Below, piece by piece: positions 17,168 through 25,925 of a DNA stretch of 64,000 nucleotides. The notes below the pieces were generated by a model. It saw only the letters and a list, made by a program, of their open reading frames with translations, was not told where the DNA came from and made no database searches. The stretch spans positions 124,001 through 188,000 of the forward strand of contig NZ_KQ948928.1 in assembly GCF_001514235.1 (NCBI RefSeq), read 5' to 3'. Made by a program: the position numbers and the translations under genes. This DNA comes from Streptomyces caeruleatus (GTDB lineage: Bacteria; Actinomycetota; Actinomycetes; Streptomycetales; Streptomycetaceae). Position 1 is the first letter of the stretch. Every line of letters starts with the position of its first letter.

Positions 17168-17755
17168 ATGGCCAAGACCAGTACTTCGACCCAGGGGCTG
17201 CGTGCGGCGATCGAGCGCAGCGGCTACTACCCGGCCCTCGTGGCCGAGGCGGTGGAGGCCGCCGTGGGCGGCGAGCCCATCCGGTCGTACCTGGTCCACC
17301 AGGAGACGACGTTCGACCAGAACGAGGTGCGGCGGCATGTGACCGTCCTCGTCCTCACCGGCAACCGTTTCATCGTCAGCCACACCGACGAGCAGGCCGC
17401 GGACAGCACCTCCCCGACGCCGTACGCCACCACCTCCACCGAGTCGGTCAAGATCGGCCGGATCTCGTCGGTCGTCGTCAGCCGTGTCGTCGCCAACCCG
17501 GAGCAGTACAAGCCGGGCACGCTGCCCCGCGAGGTCGTGCTGACCATCGGCTGGGGCGCCGTCTCCCGTATCGACCTGGAGCCCGCCGCCTGCGGCGACC
17601 CCAACTGCGAGGCGGACCACGGCTACACCGGCAGTTCGACGGCCGACGACCTCAGCCTCCGGGTCAGCGAGGCCGGCGACGGCCCCGAGACCGTCCGCCA
17701 GGCCCTCGTCTTCGCCCAGTCGCTCTCCGAGGCGACCGCGGACCTCACTCGCTGA
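17168..17755 (+). CDS. DUF5998 family protein
   Basis: A 195-residue conserved actinobacterial protein of unknown function. The frame from ATG 17168 gives a soluble protein with two cysteines in C-G-D-P-N-C and no membrane segment; the alternative upstream start (17144) has no ribosome-binding support. Its stop overlaps the start of the phosphodiesterase gene (TGATG), so the two are translationally coupled. The coupling hints at a joint role, which I cannot name. Confidence 0.75.
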   Translation: MAKTSTSTQGLRAAIERSGYYPALVAEAVEAAVGGEPIRSYLVHQETTFDQNEVRRHVTVLVLTGNRFIVSHTDEQAADSTSPTPYATTSTESVKIGRISSVVVSRVVANPEQYKPGTLPREVVLTIGWGAVSRIDLEPAACGDPNCEADHGYTGSSTADDLSLRVSEAGDGPETVRQALVFAQSLSEATADLTR

Positions 17756-18948
17756 TGGCGCAGTTCACCGCCTGGGACTCCCACCCGGAACCCCTCGCCG
17801 TCCAGTCCGCACCCGTCCCCGAGTACGGCAGCGGCTCGCTCGCCGACCTGCTGCCCACGCTGGCCGCCGGCATGGCCGTACCGGGGACGACCGCCGCGAT
17901 CCCGGAGCTGACCGCCGCCGACCGCAACTGCGTGTTCCTGATCGACGGACTCGGCTGGGAGCAGCTCAAGGCGCACCCCGAGGACGCGCCGTTCATGACC
18001 TCGCTCCTGAGCAGCTCGCGCGGCGGCACCGGACGCCCGATCACCGCCGGCTACCCGGCGACCACCGCGACCTCCCTCGCCTCCGTCGGCACCGGCCTGC
18101 CGCCCGGCGCGCACGGCCTGCCCGGCTACACCGTGCGCAACCCCGAGACCGGCGAGCTGATGAACCAGCTGCGCTGGAAACCGTGGACGTCACCGCGCGT
18201 CTGGCAGCCGTACCCCACCGTCTTCCAGTTGGCACAGCAGGCGGGTGTGCACGCCGCCCAGGTGTCCTCGCCCACCTTCCAGAACACCCCGCTCACCAAG
18301 GTCGCGCTCAGTGGCGGAACGTTCCTCGGGCGACTGACCGGCGAGGACCGCATGGACCTCGCCGCCGAGCAACTGGCCGCCGGCGACCGCTCCCTGGTCT
18401 ACACGTACTACGCGGAACTCGACGGAGCCGGCCACCGCTACGGCGTCGACTCCGACACCTGGCGCGGGCAGCTCATGTACGTCGACCGGCTCGTCCAGCG
18501 CCTCGCCGAACAGCTGCCGCCGCGCAGCGCGCTCTACGTCACCGCCGACCACGGCATGATCGACGTGGCCTTCGACGAGGAGCACCGCATCGACTTCGAC
18601 GAGGACTGGGAGCTGCGCGCGGGTGTCGCCCTGCTGGGCGGCGAGGGCCGGGCTCGGCACGTCTACGCGGTGCCGGGTGCCGCAGGCGACGTGCTGACCT
18701 GCTGGCGTGAGGTACTCGGCGAGCAGTTCTGGGTGGCCTCCCGGGACGAGGCCATCGAGGCGGGCTGGTTCGGCCCGCGGATCGACGAGCGGGTGTACGA
18801 CCGCATCGGCGACGTGGTCGCGGCCGCGCGGGACGACGTCCTGATCATCGCGTCCGAACGGGAGCCGAAGGAGTCGGCGATGGTCGGCAACCACGGTTCG
18901 ATGACCCCCGCCGAGCAGCTGGTCCCCCTGCTCGAAGTACGCTCCTGA
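17755..18948 (+). CDS. Alkaline phosphatase superfamily nucleotide pyrophosphatase/phosphodiesterase
   Basis: A 397-residue member of the alkaline phosphatase/NPP superfamily. The metal and nucleophile region V-F-L-I-D-G-L-G-W precedes P-A-T-T-A-T-S-L-A-S, where a Thr would be the nucleophile; later metal ligands are in A-D-H-G-M-I-D-V and G-N-H-G-S. Members hydrolyse phosphodiester or pyrophosphate bonds. No signal peptide is visible, so it is probably cytoplasmic. ATG 17755 shares one base with the upstream stop. The thymidine kinase 45 nt downstream suggests a nucleotide-metabolism setting, which is inference. Confidence 0.82.
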   Translation: MAQFTAWDSHPEPLAVQSAPVPEYGSGSLADLLPTLAAGMAVPGTTAAIPELTAADRNCVFLIDGLGWEQLKAHPEDAPFMTSLLSSSRGGTGRPITAGYPATTATSLASVGTGLPPGAHGLPGYTVRNPETGELMNQLRWKPWTSPRVWQPYPTVFQLAQQAGVHAAQVSSPTFQNTPLTKVALSGGTFLGRLTGEDRMDLAAEQLAAGDRSLVYTYYAELDGAGHRYGVDSDTWRGQLMYVDRLVQRLAEQLPPRSALYVTADHGMIDVAFDEEHRIDFDEDWELRAGVALLGGEGRARHVYAVPGAAGDVLTCWREVLGEQFWVASRDEAIEAGWFGPRIDERVYDRIGDVVAAARDDVLIIASEREPKESAMVGNHGSMTPAEQLVPLLEVRS

Positions 18949-18993
18949 CGACTCCCACCGTTCTCCTCGCTGCCGAAAGGTGCTCAACTCAAC

Positions 18994-19641
18994 ATGCCCG
19001 AGCTGGTGTTCTTCTGCGGAACCATGGACTGCGGGAAGTCGACGCTGGCTCTCCAGATCGAGCACAACCGTTCGGCGCGTGGCCTCCAAGGCATGATCTT
19101 CACCCGTGACGACCGGGCCGGCGAGGGCAAGCTGTCCTCGCGGCTGGGCCTGGTCACGGACGCGGTGGAGGTCGAGGACGGCCAGGACCTGTACGCGTAT
19201 CTCGTCGACCACCTCTCGCAGGGCGGCCGCGCGGACTACGTCATCGCCGACGAGGCCCAGTTCCTGGCGCCGGAGCAGATCGACCAACTCGCCCGCGTGG
19301 TCGACGACCTGAGCATCGACGTCTACGCCTTCGGCATCACGACCGACTTCCGCTCCAAGCTGTTCCCCGGCTCCCAGCGCCTGGTGGAACTGGCCGACCG
19401 GGTCGAGGTGCTCCAGGTCGAGGCGCTGTGCTGGTGCGGCGCCCGCGCCACCCACAACGCCCGCACGACAGGCGGCGAGATGGTCGTCGAGGGCGCCCAG
19501 GTGGTCGTCGGCGACGTCAATCAGGCGGACGCCGTCGGCTACGAGGTCCTGTGCCGCCGCCACCACCGGCGCCGGATGACGGCGGCCAGCGCCCGGGCGG
19601 CGGCACTGTCCCCGGACGTCCTCCCGGTGCAGCCGGTCTGA
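18994..19641 (+). CDS. tdk: Thymidine kinase
   Basis: A 215-residue type II thymidine kinase that phosphorylates thymidine to dTMP in salvage. The Walker A motif G-T-M-D-C-G-K-S-T is at residues 9-17, the D-E-A-Q-F-L motif near 88, and the zinc-ribbon lid is formed by C-W-C-G and later C-R-R-H. The start follows GAAAGG. It ends 4 nt from the stop of the convergent glyoxalase-like gene. Confidence 0.93.
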   Translation: MPELVFFCGTMDCGKSTLALQIEHNRSARGLQGMIFTRDDRAGEGKLSSRLGLVTDAVEVEDGQDLYAYLVDHLSQGGRADYVIADEAQFLAPEQIDQLARVVDDLSIDVYAFGITTDFRSKLFPGSQRLVELADRVEVLQVEALCWCGARATHNARTTGGEMVVEGAQVVVGDVNQADAVGYEVLCRRHHRRRMTAASARAAALSPDVLPVQPV

Positions 19642-19645
19642 GCGG

Positions 19646-20449
19646 TCAGCGCGGAATCTGGATCAGCGAGAACCGCGCACCCTCCGGGTCCGCCACCGTC
19701 GCCACGCGGCCGTGCTCGCTGTCGTGGGCCGGTTCGAGGACATGACCACCGAGGTCGACGACCCGCTCCACCGTCTCGTCCGTGTCGGCGACTTCGAAGT
19801 ACGTCATCCAGTGCGGCCCTCGGTCGCGCGGCAGGGCGGTGCCGACGCCGTGGATGCCGGCGACCGGGCGGCCGTCGATGCGCAGGGTGACGTAGTCGAA
19901 GCCGGCGGAGACCACCGGCTCCTCCTCGTAGGCGAAGACGGTCTCGTAGAACTTGGCGACGTTGACCGACTCGAAGGTCAGCAGCTCGTTCCAGGCCGGG
20001 GTGCCGGGCACGCCCGTGATGGCCGTGCCGCGGTGCTCCGCCCCCTGCCAGATGCCGAAGACGGCGCCGGAGGGGTCGGAGCAGATCGCCATCCGGCCGG
20101 CCTCCCCGGCGTCCAACGGGCCCACGCCGACCGTCCCGCCGCACAGCCGTACGGTGTCGGCGGTCAGGTCCGCGTCGTTCGAGGCGAGGTACGGCGTCCA
20201 GGCGATGGGGAGGTGGCGGTCTGGCGGCAGCTGGCCGATGCCGGCCACCTCGTGGCCGTTCAGCAGGGCCCGCACATAGGGGCCGAGCTGCTGGGGACCG
20301 GGCTGGAACTCCCAGCCGAACAGCGCCCCGTAGAACTCCTGGGTCGCGGCCGGCCCGTGCACCATCAGACTCACCCAGCAGGGCGTGCCGGGCGTGTGCC
20401 GAGCGTGCGTCTCGCCGTGCGGGCCGGCCGACCCCCGTGCCTCGGTCAT
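19646..20449 (-). CDS. VOC family protein with two glyoxalase-like domains
   Basis: A 267-residue protein with two vicinal-oxygen-chelate repeats (about residues 15-135 and 145-265), each ending in a D-P-x-G-A-x-F motif. The family includes glyoxalases, dioxygenases and resistance proteins. Many two-domain Streptomyces members are of unknown function. ATG 20449 follows GAGGAGAGAG; a GTG 6 nt upstream is possible. It is divergent from the sulfurtransferase gene. Confidence 0.8.
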   Translation of the reverse strand: MTEARGSAGPHGETHARHTPGTPCWVSLMVHGPAATQEFYGALFGWEFQPGPQQLGPYVRALLNGHEVAGIGQLPPDRHLPIAWTPYLASNDADLTADTVRLCGGTVGVGPLDAGEAGRMAICSDPSGAVFGIWQGAEHRGTAITGVPGTPAWNELLTFESVNVAKFYETVFAYEEEPVVSAGFDYVTLRIDGRPVAGIHGVGTALPRDRGPHWMTYFEVADTDETVERVVDLGGHVLEPAHDSEHGRVATVADPEGARFSLIQIPR

Positions 20450-20620
20450 CGTCACTCTCTCCTCGGCCCCTCGCGGTGGCCGCGTCGCTTCCGCTGTCCG
20501 GACCCCCGTGCCGATGCTCGCACCACCCGTGGCCACGCGCGCTGCGGGCACGCCGCCGTGCGACGGCAGCTGCCCGGAGGATGCCGGGTGTGCGATTTAC
20601 GGCCCGTTTCCGTGCGATTG

Positions 20621-20638
20621 CCGATGGATGTCCATCGG
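20621..20638. repeat. Perfect inverted repeat in the VOC/sulfurtransferase spacer
   Basis: CCGATGGA and TCCATCGG face each other with a 2-nt gap in the roughly 300-nt divergent spacer (20450-20746). This is operator-like; no regulator is encoded next to it. I see nothing else notable in the spacer. Confidence 0.4.
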
Positions 20639-20746
20639 CTGCACAGCATGTGCCTGATCCCGTACGCCTCGTGATCGGACCTGTCCGGCCGAGCAGAGTA
20701 GCCGGACGTCGACGATGCGGCCACCCCGTGCGCAAGGATGGTGACC

Positions 20747-21598
20747 ATGAACGCCATCATCTCCGCATCCGAACTCGCGAGCGAACTGACGGGCGAGAAC
20801 CCGCCGGTGCTCCTCGACGTCCGCTGGCAGCTCAGCCTGGCCAAGTCGGCAGGTGAGCCGCCGTTCGACGGCCGGGCCGCGTACGAGGCCGGGCACATCC
20901 CCGGCGCGGTCTATGTCGACCTGGACCGGGAGCTGGCCTCCGCACCCGGCACGCACGGGCGCCACCCGCTGCCGGACTTGGCCGAATTCGGTGCGGCGAT
21001 GCGCCGGTCGGGCGTGTCGTCCGGGACGCCGGTGGTCGTGTACGACGGCGGACAGTGCTGGGCCGCGGCCCGGGCGTGGTGGCTGCTGCGCTGGACGGGT
21101 CACCCCGACGTGCGGGTCCTCGACGGCGGGTTGCCCACCTGGGAGGGACCGCTGGAGACGGCCGTACGGACTCCGGCGGAGGGCGATTTCGAGCCCACCC
21201 CGGCGGCGACGGGCCTCCTCGACGCCGACGGCGCCGCCGCGCTCGCGCGCTCCGGGCTGCTGCTGGACGCGCGGGCGGGGGAGCGGTACCGCGGCGAGGT
21301 CGAGCCGATCGACCGGGTCGGCGGCCACATCCCGGGCGCCGTCTCCGCGCCCACGAACGAGAACGTCGGCTCCGACGGCCGCTTCCTGCCCGCCGAGGAA
21401 CTCGCGGACCGCTTCAAGTCCCTCGGCGTATCCGAGGGCACGGAGATCGGCGTGTACTGCGGCTCGGGCGTGTCCGCCGCCCACCAGGTGCTGGCCCTGG
21501 CCGCCGCGGGCATCCCCGCGGCGCTGTACGTCGGTTCGTGGTCGGAATGGTCCTCGGACCCGTCCCGGGCGGTGGCCGTGGGGCCGGATCCGCAGTAG
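20747..21598 (+). CDS. Two-domain rhodanese-type sulfurtransferase
   Basis: A 283-residue thiosulfate/3-mercaptopyruvate sulfurtransferase-like protein. The inactive N-terminal rhodanese domain has Y-D-G-G-Q where the active loop would be, while the C-terminal domain has the catalytic cysteine in Y-C-G-S-G-V-S-A near residue 237. It moves sulfane sulfur to a thiol or cyanide acceptor in the cytoplasm. ATG 20747 is chosen because AAGG lies about 9 nt before it; the ATG at 20738 overlaps that site. Confidence 0.87.
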   Translation: MNAIISASELASELTGENPPVLLDVRWQLSLAKSAGEPPFDGRAAYEAGHIPGAVYVDLDRELASAPGTHGRHPLPDLAEFGAAMRRSGVSSGTPVVVYDGGQCWAAARAWWLLRWTGHPDVRVLDGGLPTWEGPLETAVRTPAEGDFEPTPAATGLLDADGAAALARSGLLLDARAGERYRGEVEPIDRVGGHIPGAVSAPTNENVGSDGRFLPAEELADRFKSLGVSEGTEIGVYCGSGVSAAHQVLALAAAGIPAALYVGSWSEWSSDPSRAVAVGPDPQ

Positions 21599-21609
21599 GA
21601 CCGCACAGC

Positions 21610-21643
21610 ACGAGGGCCGCGTCGCGATCGACGCGGCCCTCGT
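21610..21643. terminator. Bidirectional terminator, sulfurtransferase / sepH
   Basis: ACGAGGGCCGCGTCG and CGACGCGGCCCTCGT form a perfect 15-bp stem with a CGAT loop, between convergent genes. Confidence 0.85.
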
Positions 21644-21693
21644 GCTCGTACGGCCGCATCCACAACCGCACGACCGACTCCTGCTCCCGCTGC

Positions 21694-22731
21694 CTACTCC
21701 TGCTTCTTCCTGCGCGTCCCGAACACGATCTCGTCCCAGCTGGGGACGGCGGCTCGGCGGCCGGGGCGGACGCCGTCGGCCTCGGCCTGGCGGTCCGTGG
21801 CACCGATCAGGCGGTCGCGGTGGCTGCCGACGGAGCGGGGCATCAGGACGTCCGCGTAGGCGGAACCGGCGGAGGCGGCCGGGGCGGGAGGTTCCTCCGC
21901 GACCGGTTCGGCCGGGGGCTCCTCCGCTTCGGGCTCCGACGGGCGTTCCGGCACCACCAGGTCACCGCGGAAGCTGGGCACCGCTTCCAGCAGGCTGGTC
22001 AGCGAGTCCCGTTCCTCCGTGGACTCCTCGGCGGGTTCGGAGGCCTGGGCCGGCAGGCTGGGCCGCGCCGTGTCGAGGGCACGGTCCATCGAACGCTCGC
22101 GCGGCAGCCGGGCGATACGCGGCACGAACGGGAAGCTGGGCTCGGGCGCGGCGAGGTCCTCGGACTCACCGATCAGCGAGCGCGCCTCCTCGTCGACGGC
22201 CTGCACGAGCCGCCGCGGCGGGTCGTACGTCCAGCTCGCCGAGTGCGGTTCGCCCGCCACCATGTAGACCAGCAGCACTTCCCAGGTGCCGTCGTCGCGG
22301 CGCCACGAGTCCCACTGCACGGTGTCCTTGTCGGCGCCGCGCAGCAGCAACCGCTCCTGGACGGCCTCGCCGAGCTGTGGACCGGCCGCGTTCTCGCCGG
22401 GCCGGCGGACGGGAGTCTTACGGGCCCTTTCGGCCATGAACGCGCGCTCGGCGAGCACGGGGCCCTCGAAGCGCCGGACGCGGTCGACGGGGATGCCCGC
22501 GAGTTGGGCGACCTCTTCCGCGCTCGCACCGGCTCGTATACGCGCCTGGATGTCACGGGGGCGGAGATGGCTCTCCACCTCGATCTCGATCTGGCCGAGG
22601 CGGGGACGGTCGCCGCGCACGGCGGCGCGCAGGCGTTCGTCGATCGGAAGGGTGTACTCCGTTGCGTCGGCAGCCTTCAGCACCAGCCGTGTGCCGTCAT
22701 TGGAGACGGCCACGACACGCAGTTCGGGCAT
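21694..22731 (-). CDS. sepH: Septation protein SepH
   Basis: A 345-residue DUF3071 protein. The N-terminal region holds the conserved domain with a helix-turn-helix-like segment (A-E-E-V-A-Q-L-A-G-I-P-V-D-R-V). An acidic Pro/Glu/Ala-rich linker follows (about 225-310), and the C-terminus is the conserved basic tail P-S-W-D-E-I-V-F-G-T-R-R-K-K. SepH is an actinobacterial cell-division protein that promotes FtsZ assembly at sporulation septa. ATG 22731 is chosen because M-P-E-L-R-V-V-A-V is the conserved N-terminus; upstream codons lie in the promoter region. Confidence 0.93.
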   Translation of the reverse strand: MPELRVVAVSNDGTRLVLKAADATEYTLPIDERLRAAVRGDRPRLGQIEIEVESHLRPRDIQARIRAGASAEEVAQLAGIPVDRVRRFEGPVLAERAFMAERARKTPVRRPGENAAGPQLGEAVQERLLLRGADKDTVQWDSWRRDDGTWEVLLVYMVAGEPHSASWTYDPPRRLVQAVDEEARSLIGESEDLAAPEPSFPFVPRIARLPRERSMDRALDTARPSLPAQASEPAEESTEERDSLTSLLEAVPSFRGDLVVPERPSEPEAEEPPAEPVAEEPPAPAASAGSAYADVLMPRSVGSHRDRLIGATDRQAEADGVRPGRRAAVPSWDEIVFGTRRKKQE

Positions 22732-23193
22732 GGGGACCTCCCGGGTGGTGCCTGCCGACGTCACGTGCGTCGCTGCTTCCGCTAGTCGAGTGTGGCCTGC
22801 CCGGGTGCAGCCTGCCACAACCTTGCCGAGTTGCCCGGCGTGTCGGGCGCGGGCCCTGGGTCGCCGTTATGGCACGGTTACCTATTCGCAACGCTAAGTG
22901 ACCAACTCCGTCACCCTGTGCAACTAGCCCCCTCCCGGCGGTCCTTGAAGGCCACGGACACCCAGGCGGGAGACCGGACCCAGGGCTCGCAACAGTACTC
23001 CATTTGGGCCACGTGCGTGGATTGGCACGCCGCCCAAATTCTGGCAAGAAGCGTGACTCGGCCGTCGGTTGAGCGGTTATCGGATCTTGGACGTGGCGTA
23101 CTTCACCCAATCCGCAGAAACGGAACCAATGGATTCCGCCAATCCTCGCGTGGGCCACGGATCGGCCGGAACCGGTCGGCCGCGTCCGGCCGG
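22732..23193. other. Upstream region of sepH
   Basis: About 460 nt between the 3' end of the lactone oxidase gene and sepH, both on the minus strand. No supported reading frame. The segment at 23090-23150, with AATCC-type repeats (CCAATCCGCAGAAA, CCAATGGATTCCGCCAATCC), is slightly AT-richer and may hold the promoter or a control site. Confidence 0.4.
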
Positions 23194-24513
23194 CTACGCC
23201 CCCAACACCCGCCGCAGGTAGTCGTTCTGGAACCGGCGGTCGGGGTCCAGCCGGTCCCGCAGCTTGGTGAACTCGCCGAAGCGCGGGTACACCTGAGCGA
23301 AGTACTCGGCGTCCCGCGTGTGCACCTTGCCCCAGTGCGGCCGCCCCTCGTGCGCGGTGAAGATCCGCTCGGCGGCGGTGAAGTACCGCTGGAACGGTGT
23401 GCCCTTGGCCATGTGGACGGCGATGTACGCGCTGTCACGGCCCGAGGCGGTGGAGAGCGTGATGTCGTCGGCCGGGGCGGTGCGCACCTCCACCGGGAAG
23501 CTGACCCTGAGGCCGGAGCGGTCGACCATGGCCTTCAGTTCGCGCAGCGTCTCGACGACGGCCTCGCGCGCAACGGCGTACTCCATCTCCACGAAACGCA
23601 CCCGGCGCGGCGATGTGAAGACCTTGTAGGGGATGTCGGTGTACGTCCGCGCGGACAGGGCCTTGCTGGAGACCTGGGCGATGGCGGGGATCGTGGCGGG
23701 CACCGCGCGGCCGACCCACTGGGCGACCTGGAAGACGCCGTTGGAGAGGAACTCGTCCTCGAACCAGCCCTGGAGCTGCGACACCGGCTTCTCCGGGCCC
23801 GCGCTGCGGTTGTTGCGCTTGGTGTTGGTGCTGCCGGTGTGGGGGAACCAGTAGAACTCGAAGTGCTCGTTCTCCGCCCAGAGTTCGTCGAAGTCGGCGA
23901 GCACCCGGTCGAACGGCATCGGCTCCTCGCGCGCGGAGAGGAGGAACAGGGGCTCCACGGCGAACGTGATCGCGGTGACGACGCCCAGGGCGCCGAGGCC
24001 GATCCGGGCGGACGCGAAGACCTCCGGATTCTCCTTCTCGGAGCAGGTCAGCACCGAGCCGTCGGCGGTGACCAGCTCCAGCGCCTTGATCTGGGCGGCG
24101 ATCGACGCCGAGTCGCGGCCCGTGCCGTGCGTCCCGGTGCTGGTGGCGCCGGAGACCGTCTGCTCCATGATGTCGCCCATGTTCGTGAGCGACAGACCCT
24201 CGCGGGCCAGGGCCATGTTGAGCCGCTTGAGCGGGGTGCCGGCCTCGACCGTGACCGTCATGGCGTCCCGGTCGACGTTGCATATGCCGGTCAAGAGTTG
24301 AGGGCGGATCAACACACCGTCGGTCGCGGCAATGGACGTGAACGAGTGCCCGCTGCCGACCGCCTTCACCGGGAGGCCGTCCTCGGCGGCCCTGCGTATC
24401 GCCGCGGCCAGCTCCTCGACGGAGGCCGGAGTGACCTCGCGCGCGGGGCGGGCGGCGATATTGCCACCCCAGTTACGCCACGTGCCGTTCCTGCCGCTCG
24501 CTGTGCTGCTCAA
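23194..24513 (-). CDS. D-arabinono-1,4-lactone oxidase family flavoprotein
   Basis: A 439-residue FAD-linked oxidase. The N-terminal FAD-binding half has G-S-G-H-S-F-T-S-I-A (this His is the usual covalent FAD attachment point) and G-A-T-S-T-G-T-H-G-T-G; the C-terminal half is the ALO domain (H-W-G-K-V-H near residue 395). Relatives oxidise sugar lactones or polyols with oxygen. TTG 24513 is chosen because GGGGAGG lies 5 nt upstream. It overlaps the MFS gene by 41 nt, so the two are probably coupled. Confidence 0.87.
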   Translation of the reverse strand: MSSTASGRNGTWRNWGGNIAARPAREVTPASVEELAAAIRRAAEDGLPVKAVGSGHSFTSIAATDGVLIRPQLLTGICNVDRDAMTVTVEAGTPLKRLNMALAREGLSLTNMGDIMEQTVSGATSTGTHGTGRDSASIAAQIKALELVTADGSVLTCSEKENPEVFASARIGLGALGVVTAITFAVEPLFLLSAREEPMPFDRVLADFDELWAENEHFEFYWFPHTGSTNTKRNNRSAGPEKPVSQLQGWFEDEFLSNGVFQVAQWVGRAVPATIPAIAQVSSKALSARTYTDIPYKVFTSPRRVRFVEMEYAVAREAVVETLRELKAMVDRSGLRVSFPVEVRTAPADDITLSTASGRDSAYIAVHMAKGTPFQRYFTAAERIFTAHEGRPHWGKVHTRDAEYFAQVYPRFGEFTKLRDRLDPDRRFQNDYLRRVLGA

Positions 24514-25711
24514 CGGTGCCTCCCCGACGCGGAGCCGGCCTGCTGAGCCGGCGGTACCCCAGGAAACCGACCACGACCGCGACGGCCCCGGACACCGCCG
24601 GAACCCCGTACCCGGCGTCCGCACCGGCGGCGTCGATCACCCAGCCGGCCGCGGAGGAGCCGAGCGCGACCCCGACCGCGAGCCCGGTGCTCACCCAGGT
24701 CATGCCCTCGGTCAGTTGCGCGCGTGGTACGTGCTCTTCTATCAGGGACATGGTGGTGATCATCGTGGGAGCGACGGCCATGCCCGAGACGAACAGCGCC
24801 ACGGCCAGAAACGGCAAGTTTCCGACCAGTAGGAGGGGGATCATACTCACGGCCATCGCGCATATGCCCAGCAGCCAGCGAGGTTCGGGCGCCCCCTTGA
24901 AGCGCATCAGCCCGAAGACCAGGCCCGCCCCGCAGGAGCCCGCCGCGTACAGCGCGAGGACCACGCTCGCGGCGCCCTTGTGTCCCTGCTCGTCCGCGAA
25001 GGCCACCGTGACCACGTCGACGGACCCGAAGATCGCCCCGGTCGCCACGAAGGTCGCCACCAGGACCTGGAGCGCCGGGGCCTTCAGGGCCGAGCCGCCG
25101 CCCTGCTTCTCACGCGGGTGCGGCGCCGGCTCGGTGGCCCGCTGGGCGGTCAGCCAGAAGACACCGACCGCCAGGAAGCACCCGGCGAGCAACGGCCCCG
25201 CCTCCGGGAACCACGCCGTGGACAGGCCGATGGAGATGATCGGCCCGAAGATGAAGCACACCTCGTCGATCACGGACTCGAAGGAGTACGCGGTGTGCAG
25301 CTGCGGAGTCCCCCGGTACAGCGCGGCCCAGCGGGCGCGGACCATCGCCCCGACGCTCGGCACACAGCCGATGCCGACGCAGGCCACGAACAGCACCCAG
25401 TCCGGCCACCCGTAGCGCGCGGCGAACAGCAGCAGGGCCCCCGCCACGAGCGAGATCAGGGTCGCCGGCCGCAGCACCCGCCGTTGCCCGTGCCGGTCCA
25501 CCAGCCGTGAGACCTGCGGACCCGCCACCGCGGCGGCCAGCGCGATGGTGGCCGACAGGGCGCCGGCGAGGCCGTACCGCCCGGTCAGCTGGGAGATCAT
25601 CGTGACCACGCCGATGCCCATCATCGACAGCGGCATCCGGCCGAGGAGGCCCGCGGCGGTGAAGCCCTTGGTGCCGGGGGCGGCGAACAGGGCGCGGTAA
25701 GGGCTCGGCAC
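24473..25711 (-). CDS. MFS transporter
   Basis: A 412-residue major facilitator with about twelve hydrophobic segments and the loop 2-3 motif R-L-V-D-R-H-G-Q-R-R-V. It starts at GTG 25711 after GGAG. The C-terminal tail is basic and overlaps the lactone oxidase start. Substrate is unknown; the pairing suggests export or uptake of a compound handled by the oxidase, which is inference. It is divergent from hemH across a short spacer with a palindrome. Confidence 0.85.
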   Translation of the reverse strand: MPSPYRALFAAPGTKGFTAAGLLGRMPLSMMGIGVVTMISQLTGRYGLAGALSATIALAAAVAGPQVSRLVDRHGQRRVLRPATLISLVAGALLLFAARYGWPDWVLFVACVGIGCVPSVGAMVRARWAALYRGTPQLHTAYSFESVIDEVCFIFGPIISIGLSTAWFPEAGPLLAGCFLAVGVFWLTAQRATEPAPHPREKQGGGSALKAPALQVLVATFVATGAIFGSVDVVTVAFADEQGHKGAASVVLALYAAGSCGAGLVFGLMRFKGAPEPRWLLGICAMAVSMIPLLLVGNLPFLAVALFVSGMAVAPTMITTMSLIEEHVPRAQLTEGMTWVSTGLAVGVALGSSAAGWVIDAAGADAGYGVPAVSGAVAVVVGFLGYRRLSRPAPRRGGTVEQHSERQERHVA

Positions 25712-25828
25712 AGGGGTCTCCGGTCAGGCGGAAGCAGCGGGGCTGCGGGGGCTCGGTGAGGCGTGAGGTGGCGCAGCAGGGCGTGAGGGTGGCTCGTAAG
25801 GCGCGTGATGGGTCCGTACAGCTTACGA

Positions 25829-25844
25829 GTTAGGGGACCCTAAC
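25829..25844. promoter_or_regulatory. Palindromic operator-like site between MFS gene and hemH
   Basis: GTTAGGG-GA-CCCTAAC is a perfect inverted repeat with 7-bp arms in the 214-nt divergent spacer. Its core TTAGG-N4-CCTAA equals the inner palindrome of the iron box, but the outer arm is missing (about 11 of 19 matches), so a different repressor is equally possible. Confidence 0.5.
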
Positions 25845-25925
25845 GCACCAGGCCGGACGTATCGGGAACCCGGGTGGTCACCCCACCGTTTCCCGGCTGT
25901 CAGTACCGGATGACAGGATCGATCC

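Noticed and set aside
25829..25844. Calling the hemH/MFS palindrome a true iron box
   Set aside because: Only the inner TTAGG-N4-CCTAA is present; the outer repeat is missing, about 11 of 19 matches.
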